This document shows, in pieces, positions 35,731 through 45,324 of a stretch of 64,000 nucleotides of DNA. A program made the translations under genes and the position numbers. The DNA is taken from assembly GCF_007833275.1 (NCBI RefSeq), contig NZ_CP042241.1, positions 2,232,001 through 2,296,000 on the forward strand. Reading direction: 5' to 3'. The notes beneath the pieces are model-generated. The model was not told the origin of the DNA, ran no database searches, and saw only the letters and a program-made list of their open reading frames with translations. Each line of letters starts with the position of its first letter. The first letter of the stretch is position 1. The stretch comes from Salarchaeum sp. JOR-1. Lineage in GTDB: Archaea > Halobacteriota > Halobacteria > Halobacteriales > Halobacteriaceae.

Positions 35731-36786
35731 ATGCGAGCCGCAGTCCTGCGCGAGTACGGGGAACCGCTCGACGTCACGGAAGTCGACCGACCGACGGCCG
35801 CCCCGCACGGGGTCGTGGTCGAGGTGGACGCCTGTGGGGTGTGTCGGAGCGACTGGCACGCGTGGAAGGGCCACGGGGAGTGGGCGGACGACGACGTTCC
35901 CACGGGGCAGATTCTGGGCCACGAACCCGCGGGACGAGTCGTCGAGGTCGGCGACCGGGTGTCGGAGTTCGCGGTCGGCGACGCGGTGGCGGTGCCGTTC
36001 TGCCTCGGCGACGGGTCGTGTCCGCGGTGTCTCGCGGGGCACGGGAACCGCTGTGAGGACGGGTACGCGCTCGGGTTCGAGCCCGCGGTTCCGGGCGCGT
36101 TCGCGGAGTACGTCGCGGTGCCGCACGCTGACTACAACGTCACGCACCGCCCCGAGTCCGTGTCGGCGCGCGCGGCGGCGGCGCTCGGCTGTCGGTTCAT
36201 GACGGCGTTCCACGCGCTCGCGCACCGCGCGCCGCTCGACGCGGGCGACTGGGTCGCCGTCCACGGCTGCGGCGGCGTCGGGCTGTCGGCGGTGCAGGTC
36301 GCGAGCGCGCTCGGCGCGCGCGTCGTCGCGGTCGACATCCGGGACGACGCGCTCGACGCCGCGGCCCGGATGGACGCGGCCGAAACAGTGAACGCCGCCG
36401 AGGCGGACGCCGCCGCGGAGATCCAGGAACGCGTCGGCGGCGCGCACGTGTCGCTGGACGCGCTCGGGAGCGCGGAGACGTGCCGGGCGTCCGTCGAGAG
36501 CCTGCGGTCGGGCGGCACGCACGTCCAGCTCGGCCTCACCACGGACGCCGAGAAGGGGGAGGTGAGTCTGCCGACGGACTACATGACCCGGCACGAACTC
36601 TCCTTCCTCGGGTCGCGGGGGATGTCGCCGACGAGCTACGACGAACTGTTCGCGCTCATCGACGCCGAGAAGGTAGACCCGGGCGCGCTCGTCACGCGCG
36701 AACTCTCGCTGGACGCGGTTCCGGAGCGGCTGGCGGCGATGGACGACTACGGGACGAACGGCGTGGAAGTGGTGACGGAGTTCTAG
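35731..36786 (+). CDS. Zinc-dependent alcohol dehydrogenase (MDR family)
   Basis: A 351-residue protein from ATG 35731. DACGVCRSDWHAW supplies the catalytic zinc Cys35 or Cys38 and neighbouring His, LGHEPAGRVVEVGDRV the GHE motif, and CPRCLAGHGNRC the structural-zinc cysteines. The Rossmann NAD(P) site is VHGCGGVGLSAVQVA. It oxidises alcohols or reduces aldehydes; the substrate is not predictable. Its end overlaps the convergent ABC ATPase gene by 4 bp. Confidence 0.93.
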   Translation: MRAAVLREYGEPLDVTEVDRPTAAPHGVVVEVDACGVCRSDWHAWKGHGEWADDDVPTGQILGHEPAGRVVEVGDRVSEFAVGDAVAVPFCLGDGSCPRCLAGHGNRCEDGYALGFEPAVPGAFAEYVAVPHADYNVTHRPESVSARAAAALGCRFMTAFHALAHRAPLDAGDWVAVHGCGGVGLSAVQVASALGARVVAVDIRDDALDAAARMDAAETVNAAEADAAAEIQERVGGAHVSLDALGSAETCRASVESLRSGGTHVQLGLTTDAEKGEVSLPTDYMTRHELSFLGSRGMSPTSYDELFALIDAEKVDPGALVTRELSLDAVPERLAAMDDYGTNGVEVVTEF

Positions 36787-37523
36787 ACTTCGAGGAACTT
36801 CGAGAGGAACTGTTGGGCGCGATCCGTCTCCGGGTTCTCGAAGAACTCCGCGGGAGGGGCTTCCTCGACCTTCTCGCCGTCCGCCATGAGCACGATGCGG
36901 TCTCCGACCTCGCGCGCGAACCCCATCTCGTGGGTGACGACCATCATCGTCATCCCCTCGTCCGCGAGGTCGCGCATCACGGACAGCACTTCCCCGACGA
37001 GTTCGGGGTCGAGCGCGCTCGTCACCTCGTCGAACAGCATCACGTGCGGATGCATCGCGAGCGCTCTGGCGATGGCGACGCGTTGCTGTTGGCCGCCGCT
37101 GAGCTGGTGGGGATACGAGTCGGCCTTCCGTTCGAGCCCGACGCGGCTCAGGAGGTCGCGCGCCGTGCGTTCGGCCTCGTCTCCCGAGACACCCTTGACC
37201 TTTCGCGGGGCGAGCGTGATGTTTTCGAGCGCGGTCTTGTGCGGGAAGAGGTTGAACGACTGGAACACCATGCCGATTCGCTGGCGGAGGCGGTTGATGT
37301 CCGTCTCGGGGTCGGTGAGGGAGACCCCCTCCAGTCGGATCTCGCCGGACTGAATCTCCTCGAGGCGGTTCGTACACCGAAGGAGTGTGGATTTCCCGCT
37401 CCCCGAGGGGCCGACGACGACGACGACTTCGCCGTCCTCGACGTCGAGGTCGATATCCTTCAGGACGTGGTTCTCGCCGAAGTACTTGTTCACGCCGTCG
37501 AAGACGAGCTGTGCCTCGCTCAT
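36783..37523 (-). CDS. Polar amino-acid ABC transporter ATP-binding protein
   Basis: A 246-residue ATPase from ATG 37523 (MSEAQLVFDGVNKYFG). Walker A GPSGSGKST, signature LSGGQQQRVAIARALA, Walker B VMLFDEVTSALDPE and the H-loop VVTHEMGFA are all present. The GlnQ/HisP-like sequence SFNLFPHKTALENI identifies the polar amino-acid subclass. Third gene of a leftward operon: binding protein (39170), permease (38338), ATPase; the ATPase start overlaps the permease stop by 4 bp. Confidence 0.95.
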   Translation of the reverse strand: MSEAQLVFDGVNKYFGENHVLKDIDLDVEDGEVVVVVGPSGSGKSTLLRCTNRLEEIQSGEIRLEGVSLTDPETDINRLRQRIGMVFQSFNLFPHKTALENITLAPRKVKGVSGDEAERTARDLLSRVGLERKADSYPHQLSGGQQQRVAIARALAMHPHVMLFDEVTSALDPELVGEVLSVMRDLADEGMTMMVVTHEMGFAREVGDRIVLMADGEKVEEAPPAEFFENPETDRAQQFLSKFLEV

Positions 37524-38338
37524 TCGTGGCCACCTCCCGGGGTCGCGCGGCGTTCCATGTACCGCACGAGCGCGCCGAGCGGCACCGTGAGCGCGAGGTA
37601 GGCGACGGCGACGATGATGATCGGCGTCCACGCGTCGAACGTCGCCGAGTAGATGCTCCGGAACGCGTCGATGAGTTCGGGGACGGCGATGAACGTCAAC
37701 AGGGACGTGTCCTTGATGACGATGACGAGGTCGTTTCCGATTGCGGCGAGCGCGTTCCGCCACGCCTGGGGGAGGACGACCTCCCGCATCGACTGGACGT
37801 AACCCATCCCGAGCGACCGCGCGGCCTCCATCTGGCCGTCGGGGACGGCGTCGATGCCGCCGCGGACGGCCTCACCGATGTACGCGGAGTGGTTGAGCGT
37901 GAGCGCGAGAACGGCGGCCGGGTACTTCCAGTCCGGCGGGAACGCGCCCGGCCAGAGCTCCGGAATCCCGAAGTAGACCATCACGAGCTGGAAGAGAAGT
38001 GGCGTTCCGCGGAAGAACTCGACGTAGACGGTCGAGACGCCGTACGTGATGCGAGTGTTCGAGACGCGTCCCAGCCCGACGAGCACGCCACCGACGAGCG
38101 ACGTGAACGCGCTGACGACGAAGATGCCGAGCACGATGAGGAACGCGTTGACGAACTGCGGGTAGATGACCTCGACGAGGAGCGACGGGTCGACCTGGAG
38201 AACTGCAGCGCCGAGGAACAGAGCCGTTACAGCCGAGAACGCGACCGCTGCGGCGATACCGATCGCACGATACGTGCTGTCCGAGGGCGCGTCCGAGCCG
38301 TGACCGTCCGCCGCCGTGGTGGGCGATAGCTGGGACAT
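37520..38338 (-). CDS. Polar amino-acid ABC transporter permease
   Basis: A 272-residue membrane protein. After a polar 25-residue N-terminus it has about five helices and the HisM/GlnP EAA loop region SAYIGEAVRGGIDAVPDGQMEAARSLG (given here only to mark the family; G-rich loop near residue 165). FFRGTPLLFQLVMVYFG is the usual GlnP segment. It forms the channel for the ATPase at 36783 and the binding protein at 38346, separated by 7 bp and a 4-bp overlap respectively. Confidence 0.95.
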   Translation of the reverse strand: MSQLSPTTAADGHGSDAPSDSTYRAIGIAAAVAFSAVTALFLGAAVLQVDPSLLVEVIYPQFVNAFLIVLGIFVVSAFTSLVGGVLVGLGRVSNTRITYGVSTVYVEFFRGTPLLFQLVMVYFGIPELWPGAFPPDWKYPAAVLALTLNHSAYIGEAVRGGIDAVPDGQMEAARSLGMGYVQSMREVVLPQAWRNALAAIGNDLVIVIKDTSLLTFIAVPELIDAFRSIYSATFDAWTPIIIVAVAYLALTVPLGALVRYMERRATPGGGHE

Positions 38339-38345
38339 CGAGCGA

Positions 38346-39170
38346 TTAGCCCGCGAAGTACTCGTTGTATATCTCGTCGTACGTGCCGTTCTCGCGGATG
38401 GTCGCGAGCGCCTCGTTCACGTCAGCGCGGAGGTCGTCGTCGTCCTGGCGGAACGCGATACCGTAGTCCTCGACGGTGAGCGTGAGGTACGGCGGGGCCT
38501 CCCGGCCCTGTTCGGTCGCCGCGCCCTCCCCCTCGACGAACCGGAGGTCTTCGGGGTTCTTGCTGACGTACTCCGCGCTGACCGTGTTGTCGTTGATCAC
38601 CGCGACGACCTGATTGTTGAGGAGGCTGCTGAACGCGGCCGCGATCTGGTCGTAGGAGTTAATCTGGAGGTCGCCGTTGAACTCGGCCTTGAGTTCCTGC
38701 GCGGCGCTCTCTCCCGTGGTTCCCTTCTGCACGCCGACGGTCTTCCCCTTGAGGTCGGACTTCTCGTCGATCGGGGAGTCCTGCCGAACGACGATGGTCT
38801 GGTACGCCGTGAAGTACGGGTCGGAGAAGTCCACGCTCTCCGCGCGCGTCTCCGTGATGGTCATCGCGGACATGATGACGCGGAAGTTCTTCGCCTTGAG
38901 CGAGTTGATGATGGTGTCGAACGAGGTGTCCTGGAAGTTCGGGTTCATGCCGAGCTGGTCGCCGAACACGGCCTCCGCGATGTCCACGTCGAACCCGCGG
39001 AGCTCTCCTTCCGTGGTGGTGTACTCGAACGGCGGGTAGGGGATGTCGCTCCCGATCTGGATGGTGTTTTCGCCGCTGCCGCCGCCGAACCCGAGGCAGC
39101 CGGCGAGGCCGAGCGTGGCCGCTCCGGCTGCGGTTCCTTTGAGGTACGTACGCCTGCTCGTTTCGTCCAT
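38346..39170 (-). CDS. Polar amino-acid ABC transporter substrate-binding lipoprotein
   Basis: A 274-residue protein from ATG 39170. The twin-arginine motif SRRTYLK at residues 5-11 and lipobox LAGC with Cys25 give a Tat-exported lipoprotein. The mature domain is the SBP_bac_3 fold: IPYPPFEY, GFDVDIAEAVF, and YAVVINDNT-like VVAVINDNTVSAEYV. It captures an amino acid outside the cell for the following permease and ATPase. First gene of the operon. A longer in-frame reading to 39935 is a shadow of the ctaA region. Confidence 0.94.
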   Translation of the reverse strand: MDETSRRTYLKGTAAGAATLGLAGCLGFGGGSGENTIQIGSDIPYPPFEYTTTEGELRGFDVDIAEAVFGDQLGMNPNFQDTSFDTIINSLKAKNFRVIMSAMTITETRAESVDFSDPYFTAYQTIVVRQDSPIDEKSDLKGKTVGVQKGTTGESAAQELKAEFNGDLQINSYDQIAAAFSSLLNNQVVAVINDNTVSAEYVSKNPEDLRFVEGEGAATEQGREAPPYLTLTVEDYGIAFRQDDDDLRADVNEALATIRENGTYDEIYNEYFAG

Positions 39171-39223
39171 ACTACCCGTATTAAACGCCATCTCGTATAA
39201 ACTGTTTACCCCTGCCGCAACGT

Positions 39224-40087
39224 TCACTCGGCGGTCGGGCGGGCGCGATCCCCGCGGTCGGGAGTGCGTGCGGCGACACCGGCGGCGACGAGCGCGAGCG
39301 CGGCGGCGACGTAGGCGGCGAGTTCGACGGGCGTCGTGACGAGTACCAGTCCGACGGTGAGCGCGGTTTCGCCGAGGTAGAACCCGATTGCAGCGCCAGC
39401 GGCGGTGCGGGCGCGTGCGGAGAGGCCGGTGTTCCAGCAGAGCGCGGCGAACAGCGCGGCGAACCCGAGGAGGGCGGCGAAGTGGTAGAGCGTCTGGGCG
39501 GTCGCGGTGTAGGCGAAGAGGAGGTCGCGGGCGAGCAGGAGGTGCGCGAGGAACGCGCCCGCGCCGACGGTGAGTGCGGTCTGGGAGGCGTTCGGGCCGA
39601 CGCGCCCGGCGCGCTGGTACGCCCACGCGGTCGCGGCGACGAGCGCGGCGAAGATAGCGAACGCGGCGACGAAGTGCAGGGACTGCACGGGCGGCGCGTA
39701 CCCGCCCTCGACGAGTCCGGCGAAGGTGACGGTGGTGCCGCCGAGCACGACCTGAAGCGGGAGGATGAAGAGCGCTATCCAGCCGGAGCGACTCGCGTTC
39801 GTGTCCGGGAACCGATGCTGGAGAACGAGCGCGTTCCCGAAGATGACGAAGCCGACAGCCATCGCGACGAACCGGTGGAACCACTCGATGAACTGCGGGA
39901 GCGTGAGACCGATCGGGGAGAGCTGTCCGGCGCACCCGGGGTACGTCTCGTTACAGGTCGCGCCCGCGCCGACGGCGGCCGTGTAGAGGCCGAGCAGGAG
40001 GAGGAAGAACGTCACGCCGGTAGTGGCGAGCGCGATCTCGGGGGCGTGGTCGTCCAGCCACGCGACGGCCCGTCGAAGGGAAGCCAT
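39224..40087 (-). CDS. ctaA: Heme A synthase, CtaA/COX15 type
   Basis: A 287-residue protein with eight predicted helices. Conserved histidines occur in FIEWFHRFVAM, VQSLHFVAAF and TLYHFAALLG, the pattern of heme-binding CtaA. ETYPGCAGQLSP in the first outer loop carries a Cys pair (CNETYPGC) as in bacterial CtaA. It converts heme O to heme A for terminal oxidases. No oxidase genes are adjacent. Divergent from the malic enzyme gene. Confidence 0.93.
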   Translation of the reverse strand: MASLRRAVAWLDDHAPEIALATTGVTFFLLLLGLYTAAVGAGATCNETYPGCAGQLSPIGLTLPQFIEWFHRFVAMAVGFVIFGNALVLQHRFPDTNASRSGWIALFILPLQVVLGGTTVTFAGLVEGGYAPPVQSLHFVAAFAIFAALVAATAWAYQRAGRVGPNASQTALTVGAGAFLAHLLLARDLLFAYTATAQTLYHFAALLGFAALFAALCWNTGLSARARTAAGAAIGFYLGETALTVGLVLVTTPVELAAYVAAALALVAAGVAARTPDRGDRARPTAE

Positions 40088-40202
40088 AGACGGTGGTTCG
40101 CCGGCGTCCTACTTAGGAACACAGGTCCTGTATTCGTCGTCTGTCGAAACGGCCTTCGACGGGTTCGGGTAGTTTTTTGGCGTTCGGTGTCGGGGAGTCG
40201 GT

Positions 40203-42449
40203 ATGGGACTCGACGAGGACGCCTTAGACTACCACCGCGAAGACCCGCCAGGGAAGATAGAGATATCGACGACGAAACCGACGAACACGCAGCGAGACCT
40301 CTCGCTCGCGTACTCGCCCGGGGTCGCCGCGCCCTGCGAGCGCATCGCGAGCAATCCCGACGACGCCTACCAGTACACGGCGAAGGGGAACCTCGTCGGC
40401 GTCGTCTCGAACGGCTCGGCCGTGCTCGGCCTCGGCGACATCGGCGCGCAGGCGTCGAAGCCCGTGATGGAGGGCAAGGGCGTGCTGTTCAAGCGGTTCG
40501 CGGACATCGACGTGTTCGACATCGAACTCGACCAGAGCGACGCCGAGGACATCGTCACGTCCGTCTCCGCGATGGAACCGACGTTCGGCGGCATCAACCT
40601 TGAGGACATCAAGGCCCCCGAGTGCTTCGTCATCGAGAACCGCCTGCGGGAGGAGATGGACATCCCGGTGTTCCACGACGACCAGCACGGGACGGCCATC
40701 ATCTCGGGCGCGGCGCTCCTGAACGCCGCCGACATCTCCGGGAAAGACCTCGAAGACGTGGAGGTCGTGTTCTCGGGCGCGGGTGCGTCCGCCATCGCGA
40801 GCGCGCGGTTCTACGTCTCGCTCGGCGTGCGCAAGGAGAACATCACGATGTGCGACTCCTCCGGCCCCATCACGCCCGGCCGCGAGGACGTGAACGAGTA
40901 CAAGCAGGAGTTCGCGCGCGAGACCGACGCGGACGACCTCGCGGACGCGATGGCGGGCGCGGACGTGTTCGTCGGGCTCAGCGTCGGCGGCATCGTGAGC
41001 GAGGAGATGGTGGCGTCGATGGCGGACGACCCCATCATCTTCGCGATGGCGAACCCCGACCCCGAGATCGGGTACGACGAGGCGAAGTCCGCGCGCGACG
41101 ACACGGTCATCATGGCGACCGGGCGCTCCGACTACCCGAACATGGTGAACAACGTCCTCGGGTTCCCGTTCATCTTCCGGGGCGCGCTCGACGTGCGCGC
41201 GACGGACATCAACGAGGAGATGAAGGTCGCGGCGGCGGAGGCGCTCGCCGACCTCGCGCGCCAGGACGTGCCGGACGCGGTCGTGAAGGCGTACGGCGAC
41301 CAGCCCCTGCAGTTCGGCTCCGAGTACATCATCCCGAAGCCGCTCGACCCCCGCGTGCTGTTCGAGGTCGCGCCCGCGGTCGCGGACGCCGCGATGGAGA
41401 CCGGGGTCGCCCGGGAGTCCGTCGACCTCGAAGAATACAGGGAACGCCTCGAAGCCCGCCTCGGCAAATCGCGGGAGATGATGCGGGTCGTGTTGAACAA
41501 GGCGAAGAGCGACCCGAAGCGCGTCGCGCTCGCGGAGGGCGACAACGAGAAGATGATTCGCGCGGCGTACCAGCTCCAGGAGGAAGGCATCGCGGAGCCC
41601 GTTCTCCTGGGAGACCGCGGCACCATCGAGGGGACGGTCGGCGGCCTCGGACTGGACTTCGACCCCGAAATCGTCGACCCGGACGAGGGCGACCACGACG
41701 CGTACGCCGACCGCCTCCACGAACTCCGCAAGCGCAAGGGCGTGACGCGGAGCGAAGCGGGCGAACTCGTGGCGAAGGACTCGAACTACCTCGGGAGCGT
41801 GATGGTCGAGGAGGGCGACGCGGACGCGCTCCTCACCGGCCTCACCCACCACTACCCGAGCGCGCTCAAGCCGCCGCTCCAGGTCATCGGCACCGCGCCG
41901 GACGCGGACTACGTCGCGGGCGTCTACATGCTGACGTTCAAGAACCGCGTCGTGTTCGCCGCGGACACCACGGTGAACCAGGATCCCTCGAAGGAGGTGC
42001 TGGCGGAGGTCGCGGAGCACACCGCGGACCTCGCGCGCCGCTTCAACGTCGACCCGCGCGTCGCGATGCTCTCCTACTCGAACTTCGGCAGCGTCGACAC
42101 AGAGGGCACGCGGAAGGTGCGTGACGCCGCGAAGTCCCTGCGCGAGAACCCCGAGGTCGACTTCCCGGTGGACGGCGAGATGCAGGCGGACACCGCCGTC
42201 GTCGAGGATATCCTCTCCGGAACGTACGACTTCGCGGAGCTCGAGGAGGCCGCGAACGTCCTCATCTTCCCGAACCTCGAAGCCGGAAACATCGGGTACA
42301 AACTCCTCCAGCGTCTCGGTGGCGCGGACGCCATCGGCCCGATGCTCGTCGGGATGGACGAACCCGTCCACGTCCTCCAGCGCGGCGACGAAGTCAAAGA
42401 TATCGTCAACCTCGCGGGAGTTGCGGTCGTCGACGCGCAAGAGGAGTAA
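40203..42449 (+). CDS. maeB: Malic enzyme fused to phosphotransacetylase-like domain
   Basis: A 748-residue fusion. Residues 1-430 are malic enzyme: [21 protein letters not shown] at the start (first 20 residues only indicative), [20 protein letters not shown], and [19 protein letters not shown] as the NAD(P) site. Residues 430-748 are a phosphotransacetylase-type domain ([39 protein letters not shown]). It decarboxylates malate to pyruvate; in characterised MaeB proteins the Pta domain is regulatory and lacks activity. This length is the family norm. Complete. Confidence 0.95.
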   Translation: MGLDEDALDYHREDPPGKIEISTTKPTNTQRDLSLAYSPGVAAPCERIASNPDDAYQYTAKGNLVGVVSNGSAVLGLGDIGAQASKPVMEGKGVLFKRFADIDVFDIELDQSDAEDIVTSVSAMEPTFGGINLEDIKAPECFVIENRLREEMDIPVFHDDQHGTAIISGAALLNAADISGKDLEDVEVVFSGAGASAIASARFYVSLGVRKENITMCDSSGPITPGREDVNEYKQEFARETDADDLADAMAGADVFVGLSVGGIVSEEMVASMADDPIIFAMANPDPEIGYDEAKSARDDTVIMATGRSDYPNMVNNVLGFPFIFRGALDVRATDINEEMKVAAAEALADLARQDVPDAVVKAYGDQPLQFGSEYIIPKPLDPRVLFEVAPAVADAAMETGVARESVDLEEYRERLEARLGKSREMMRVVLNKAKSDPKRVALAEGDNEKMIRAAYQLQEEGIAEPVLLGDRGTIEGTVGGLGLDFDPEIVDPDEGDHDAYADRLHELRKRKGVTRSEAGELVAKDSNYLGSVMVEEGDADALLTGLTHHYPSALKPPLQVIGTAPDADYVAGVYMLTFKNRVVFAADTTVNQDPSKEVLAEVAEHTADLARRFNVDPRVAMLSYSNFGSVDTEGTRKVRDAAKSLRENPEVDFPVDGEMQADTAVVEDILSGTYDFAELEEAANVLIFPNLEAGNIGYKLLQRLGGADAIGPMLVGMDEPVHVLQRGDEVKDIVNLAGVAVVDAQEE

Positions 42450-42483
42450 CCGCGGTTTCTCGGTTTCGTCGGTTCTCCGCTCG

Positions 42484-43083
42484 TTAGACGCCGAGCCACT
42501 CGTCGTCTCGCACCGCGTAGTCGTTCGAGCGACAGAATTTCGCGGCGCGTCGGCGAACGTCTCTCGACCCGGGGAGGGCGTTCTTCTGGCTGATGCGTTC
42601 GACGATCCAGTCGGTGACGACGTCGATTCCCTCGTCCTCGTCGTCCTCGTCGATGTCCTCGAGCGCGCGGAGGGTCTTCTCGTAGGCGTGGCGGCGCTCC
42701 CGGTCGAAGTCGAGGTTCTGAATCGGTCTGCTGGCTTCGACGATGCGCTTCATCGCCGCGGCGATTGTCGGTCGCTGGACTCGGACGCGGACGGCCCGGG
42801 GCGACGGGAAGGTCTCCGCGTCGGTGTCGGGAACGAGATCCGAGACGGTGTACGTGGCGTTCGAGGCGACGACCTCGCGGTCGCCGACCGCCGCGACCAC
42901 TTCGGTTCCCGTCGCCGGGAAGTCGACGGCGTCGAGGGCCGCGTCGAGTTCGTCGAGCACGGATTCGTCGACGGGCGGTTCGGTCTCGTGCCAGCGTTCG
43001 AGTTCCGTCGCGATGTTCCGCTCGTCCTGCTGGCGTTCGGCGTCACGCGCTTTCTTGTCTCGTCCGCTCTTATCATCGGCCAT
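42484..43083 (-). CDS. Conserved haloarchaeal protein of unknown function
   Basis: A 199-residue protein from ATG 43083 (MADDKSGRDKKARDAERQ). A charged N-terminus is followed by VLDELDAALDAVDFPATGTEV and TYTVSDLVPDTDAETFPSP, and a helical C-terminal half (KTLRALEDIDEDDEDEGID; SRDVRRRAAKFCRS). The first domain resembles small haloarchaeal DUF5789-like proteins; that match is tentative. No signal or membrane segment. Convergent to maeB, 34 bp apart. Confidence 0.65.
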   Translation of the reverse strand: MADDKSGRDKKARDAERQQDERNIATELERWHETEPPVDESVLDELDAALDAVDFPATGTEVVAAVGDREVVASNATYTVSDLVPDTDAETFPSPRAVRVRVQRPTIAAAMKRIVEASRPIQNLDFDRERRHAYEKTLRALEDIDEDDEDEGIDVVTDWIVERISQKNALPGSRDVRRRAAKFCRSNDYAVRDDEWLGV

Positions 43084-43363
43084 TCCTAACACTTCGTGGT
43101 CGAGTCGGATAGTCCTGTGGTCGGTCGCGGCGCACGCGGCTATCGCGGAGGCAGGACAGTCGTTATACGATAGTGGTTCGACACGTTCGGTAGAGTACTA
43201 TCGGAGTTCGTCTCGTCCTGGGCTCCGGTCGCGGTTCCGTTCGCCGTGGTGCTTGCGTACGTCGTGGCGAAAGTCATGCTCCAAGCGCCCTTTGAGGGGA
43301 AGCGACCGAATCTCGGCGATATCGGCCAGTGGGAAACGGTAAGGACGGCTGACCACCGGCGTA

Positions 43364-43411
43364 TCTGAATCAGCGTTCAGACAGTAACGCCTATCTGAAT
43401 GGTGATTCAAT
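43364..43411. promoter_or_regulatory. Two ArsR-type operators in front of arsR
   Basis: TCTGAA-N6-TTCAGA (43364-43381) is a perfect palindrome and TCTGAA-N6-TTCAAT (43394-43411) a near copy, 30 bp apart centre to centre, the second ending 9 bp before the arsR ATG at 43421. Thirty bp is close to three helical turns, so two ArsR dimers could bind on the same DNA face. Repeats seen; binding inferred. Confidence 0.7.
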
Positions 43412-43420
43412 CAGTGAGTG

Positions 43421-43801
43421 ATGAGTGAGAGTGAGCGGCTCCGTCGGAAGGTCGACGCCGACCTCGGCGGGTGCTGCGACGCGGACGTGGCGAACCGACT
43501 GAGCGAACTGCGCGCGCTCGCGGACGACGCCGACGAGCGCGCCGGAACGAGAGCGGTGTTCGCCGTGCTCGGAGACGAGACGCGAAACCGCCTCGTGCGC
43601 GTGCTCGCGGCGAGCGACGACCGGCTCTGTGTCTGCGAACTCGAACCGCTCTTCTCGGTGAGCGAGAGCGCGCTGAGCCACGCGCTCTCCGACCTCGCGG
43701 ACGCCGGCCTCGTCACGCGGGAGAAGGAGGGGAACTGGCGGTACTACGAGACGACAGAGCGCGCCGAGCGCCTGCTCGCCGCCGCGGAGGCCGACGCGTG
43801 A
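43421..43801 (+). CDS. arsR: ArsR-family arsenic-responsive repressor
   Basis: A 126-residue winged-helix protein. The metalloid site is probably LCVCELEPLF (two cysteines of the CVC motif at the start of the recognition region), and an extra cysteine pair GGCC lies near residue 18. The DNA-recognition helix is SVSESALSHALSDLADAGLV. It should repress its own operon until arsenite binds. ATG 43421 is preferred to an in-frame GTG three bases earlier. Acr3 follows after 55 bp. Confidence 0.93.
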   Translation: MSESERLRRKVDADLGGCCDADVANRLSELRALADDADERAGTRAVFAVLGDETRNRLVRVLAASDDRLCVCELEPLFSVSESALSHALSDLADAGLVTREKEGNWRYYETTERAERLLAAAEADA

Positions 43802-43856
43802 TCCACGTCGAACCGACGGCTCGACTACCGCACACTCGCCACCCGGAGGGGCTCGC

Positions 43857-44909
43857 GTGAGCGACAGCCTCGGGGTCTTAGACCGGTATCTCACGCTCTG
43901 GATCGCGCTCGCGATGCTCGTCGGGGTCGGACTCGGGCGGTTCGCGCCGGGGTTCGTGGACGTGCTGAACGCGGTGCAGTTCCACGGCACCAGCGTCCCC
44001 ATCGCCGTCGGGCTGTTCGTGATGATATTCCCCATCATGGCCGAAATCGAGTACGACCGCATCCCGCGCGTCACGCGAACTGCACGTCGCGAAATCGGGC
44101 TGACGCTCGCGTTCAACTGGCTCGTCGCGCCGTTCGTGATGTACGGACTCGCGACGCTCTTCCTCGGCGGCCACCCGGGCTACATCACGGGCCTCGTCCT
44201 GGTGGGTATCGCGCCCTGCATCGCGATGGTGCTCGTCTGGAACGAACTCGCGTCCGGGAACCAGGAGCTCTGCGCGGTCTGCGTCGGCGTGAACAGCCTG
44301 CTCCAGATCGCGCTGTTCGTCCCGTACGCGTTCCTCTTCCTCACGGTACTCCGGGGGACGAGCGTCGACGTGTCCATCCCGCTGGTCGCGACGATGGTCG
44401 GGGTCTTCCTCGGCCTCCCGCTCCTGCTCGGCTACCTCGTTCAGCGCACCGCCTTCCGTACGGTCGGCCGGCGCGCGTACTACGACCGCGTCATCCCTCG
44501 CATCAGTCCGTTCGGACTGCTCGGACTCCTGTTCACCGTCGTGGTGATGTTCGCGCTGAAGGGCGACTACATCGTCTCCAACCCCGGCGAAATCGCGCTC
44601 ATCGCGCTCCCGCTCCTCCTGTTCTTCGTCGGGCTCTGGGCGCTCGCGTACGGAACCAGCGCACTCCTCGGGTTCGACTACACCGAAGCGATCAGCGTCG
44701 CGTTCACCGCGTCCTCGAACAACTTCGAACTCGCCATCGCCGTCGCGGTCGCCGTCTTCGGCATCGGAAGCGACGTGGCGCTCGCGACCGTCGTCGGCCC
44801 CCTCATCGAGGTGCCCGTGATGCTCGCGCTCGTCCGCGTCGCACTCGCCACCCGCGGACGACTGTTCGGCGACGAAACGGAGGTGACGGGCGTTGCCTAC
44901 ACCGACTAA
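43857..44909 (+). CDS. acr3: Arsenite efflux transporter, ACR3 type
   Basis: A 350-residue membrane protein with ten hydrophobic helices. VGIAPCIAMVLVWNELASG contains the essential cysteine of ACR3 transporters, and SSNNFELAIAVAVAVFG the conserved C-terminal region. It exports arsenite. The start is GTG 43857; no ATG fits. The gene is second in arsR-acr3-arsC, and overlaps arsC by 17 bp. Confidence 0.95.
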   Translation: MSDSLGVLDRYLTLWIALAMLVGVGLGRFAPGFVDVLNAVQFHGTSVPIAVGLFVMIFPIMAEIEYDRIPRVTRTARREIGLTLAFNWLVAPFVMYGLATLFLGGHPGYITGLVLVGIAPCIAMVLVWNELASGNQELCAVCVGVNSLLQIALFVPYAFLFLTVLRGTSVDVSIPLVATMVGVFLGLPLLLGYLVQRTAFRTVGRRAYYDRVIPRISPFGLLGLLFTVVVMFALKGDYIVSNPGEIALIALPLLLFFVGLWALAYGTSALLGFDYTEAISVAFTASSNNFELAIAVAVAVFGIGSDVALATVVGPLIEVPVMLALVRVALATRGRLFGDETEVTGVAYTD

Positions 44910-45324
44910 GAACGACGAACCGACCACCGTCGCGTTCGTCTGCGTGCAGAACGCGGGCAGAAGCCAGATGGCGTACGCGTTCGCGGAGCGCGAGAAGCGC
45001 GAGCGCGGCCGCGACGACCTCGAATTCGTGACGGGCGGGACGCGGCCGGCCGACCACGTCCATCCCGGGGTCGTGGAGGCGATGCAGGCGGCGGGAATCG
45101 ACATCTCGGCGCGCGTGCCGCGTGAGGTGTCGTTCGCGGAGATTCAGGACGCCGACGTGGTGATAACGATGGGGTGTTCGGCGGAGGACGTGTGTCCGGC
45201 GAACTGGTCGGGGGAGAACCGGGACTGGAACCTCGACGACCCGGACGGGAAGTCCCCCGAAGAAGTCGCGCGGATTCGGGACGACATCGAGGCCAGGGTG
45301 CAGGAGTTGTTCGAGGAGTTCTAG
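44893..45324 (+). CDS. arsC: Arsenate reductase, low-molecular-weight phosphatase type
   Basis: A 143-residue protein. The P-loop is FVCVQNAGRSQMAYAFAE, with nucleophile Cys17 and the CX5R-type loop of thioredoxin-/mycothiol-linked arsenate reductases. DVVITMGCSAEDVCP supplies the two further cysteines used in the disulphide relay. It reduces arsenate to arsenite for export by Acr3. The only in-frame start before the P-loop is TTG 44893, inside acr3, implying coupled translation. Confidence 0.9.
   Translation: MPTPTKNDEPTTVAFVCVQNAGRSQMAYAFAEREKRERGRDDLEFVTGGTRPADHVHPGVVEAMQAAGIDISARVPREVSFAEIQDADVVITMGCSAEDVCPANWSGENRDWNLDDPDGKSPEEVARIRDDIEARVQELFEEF

Noticed and set aside
43240-43363. Short hydrophobic frame before arsR (AVVLAYVVAKVML region)
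   Set aside because: No start codon except an internal GTG and only about 40 residues; too weak to call.
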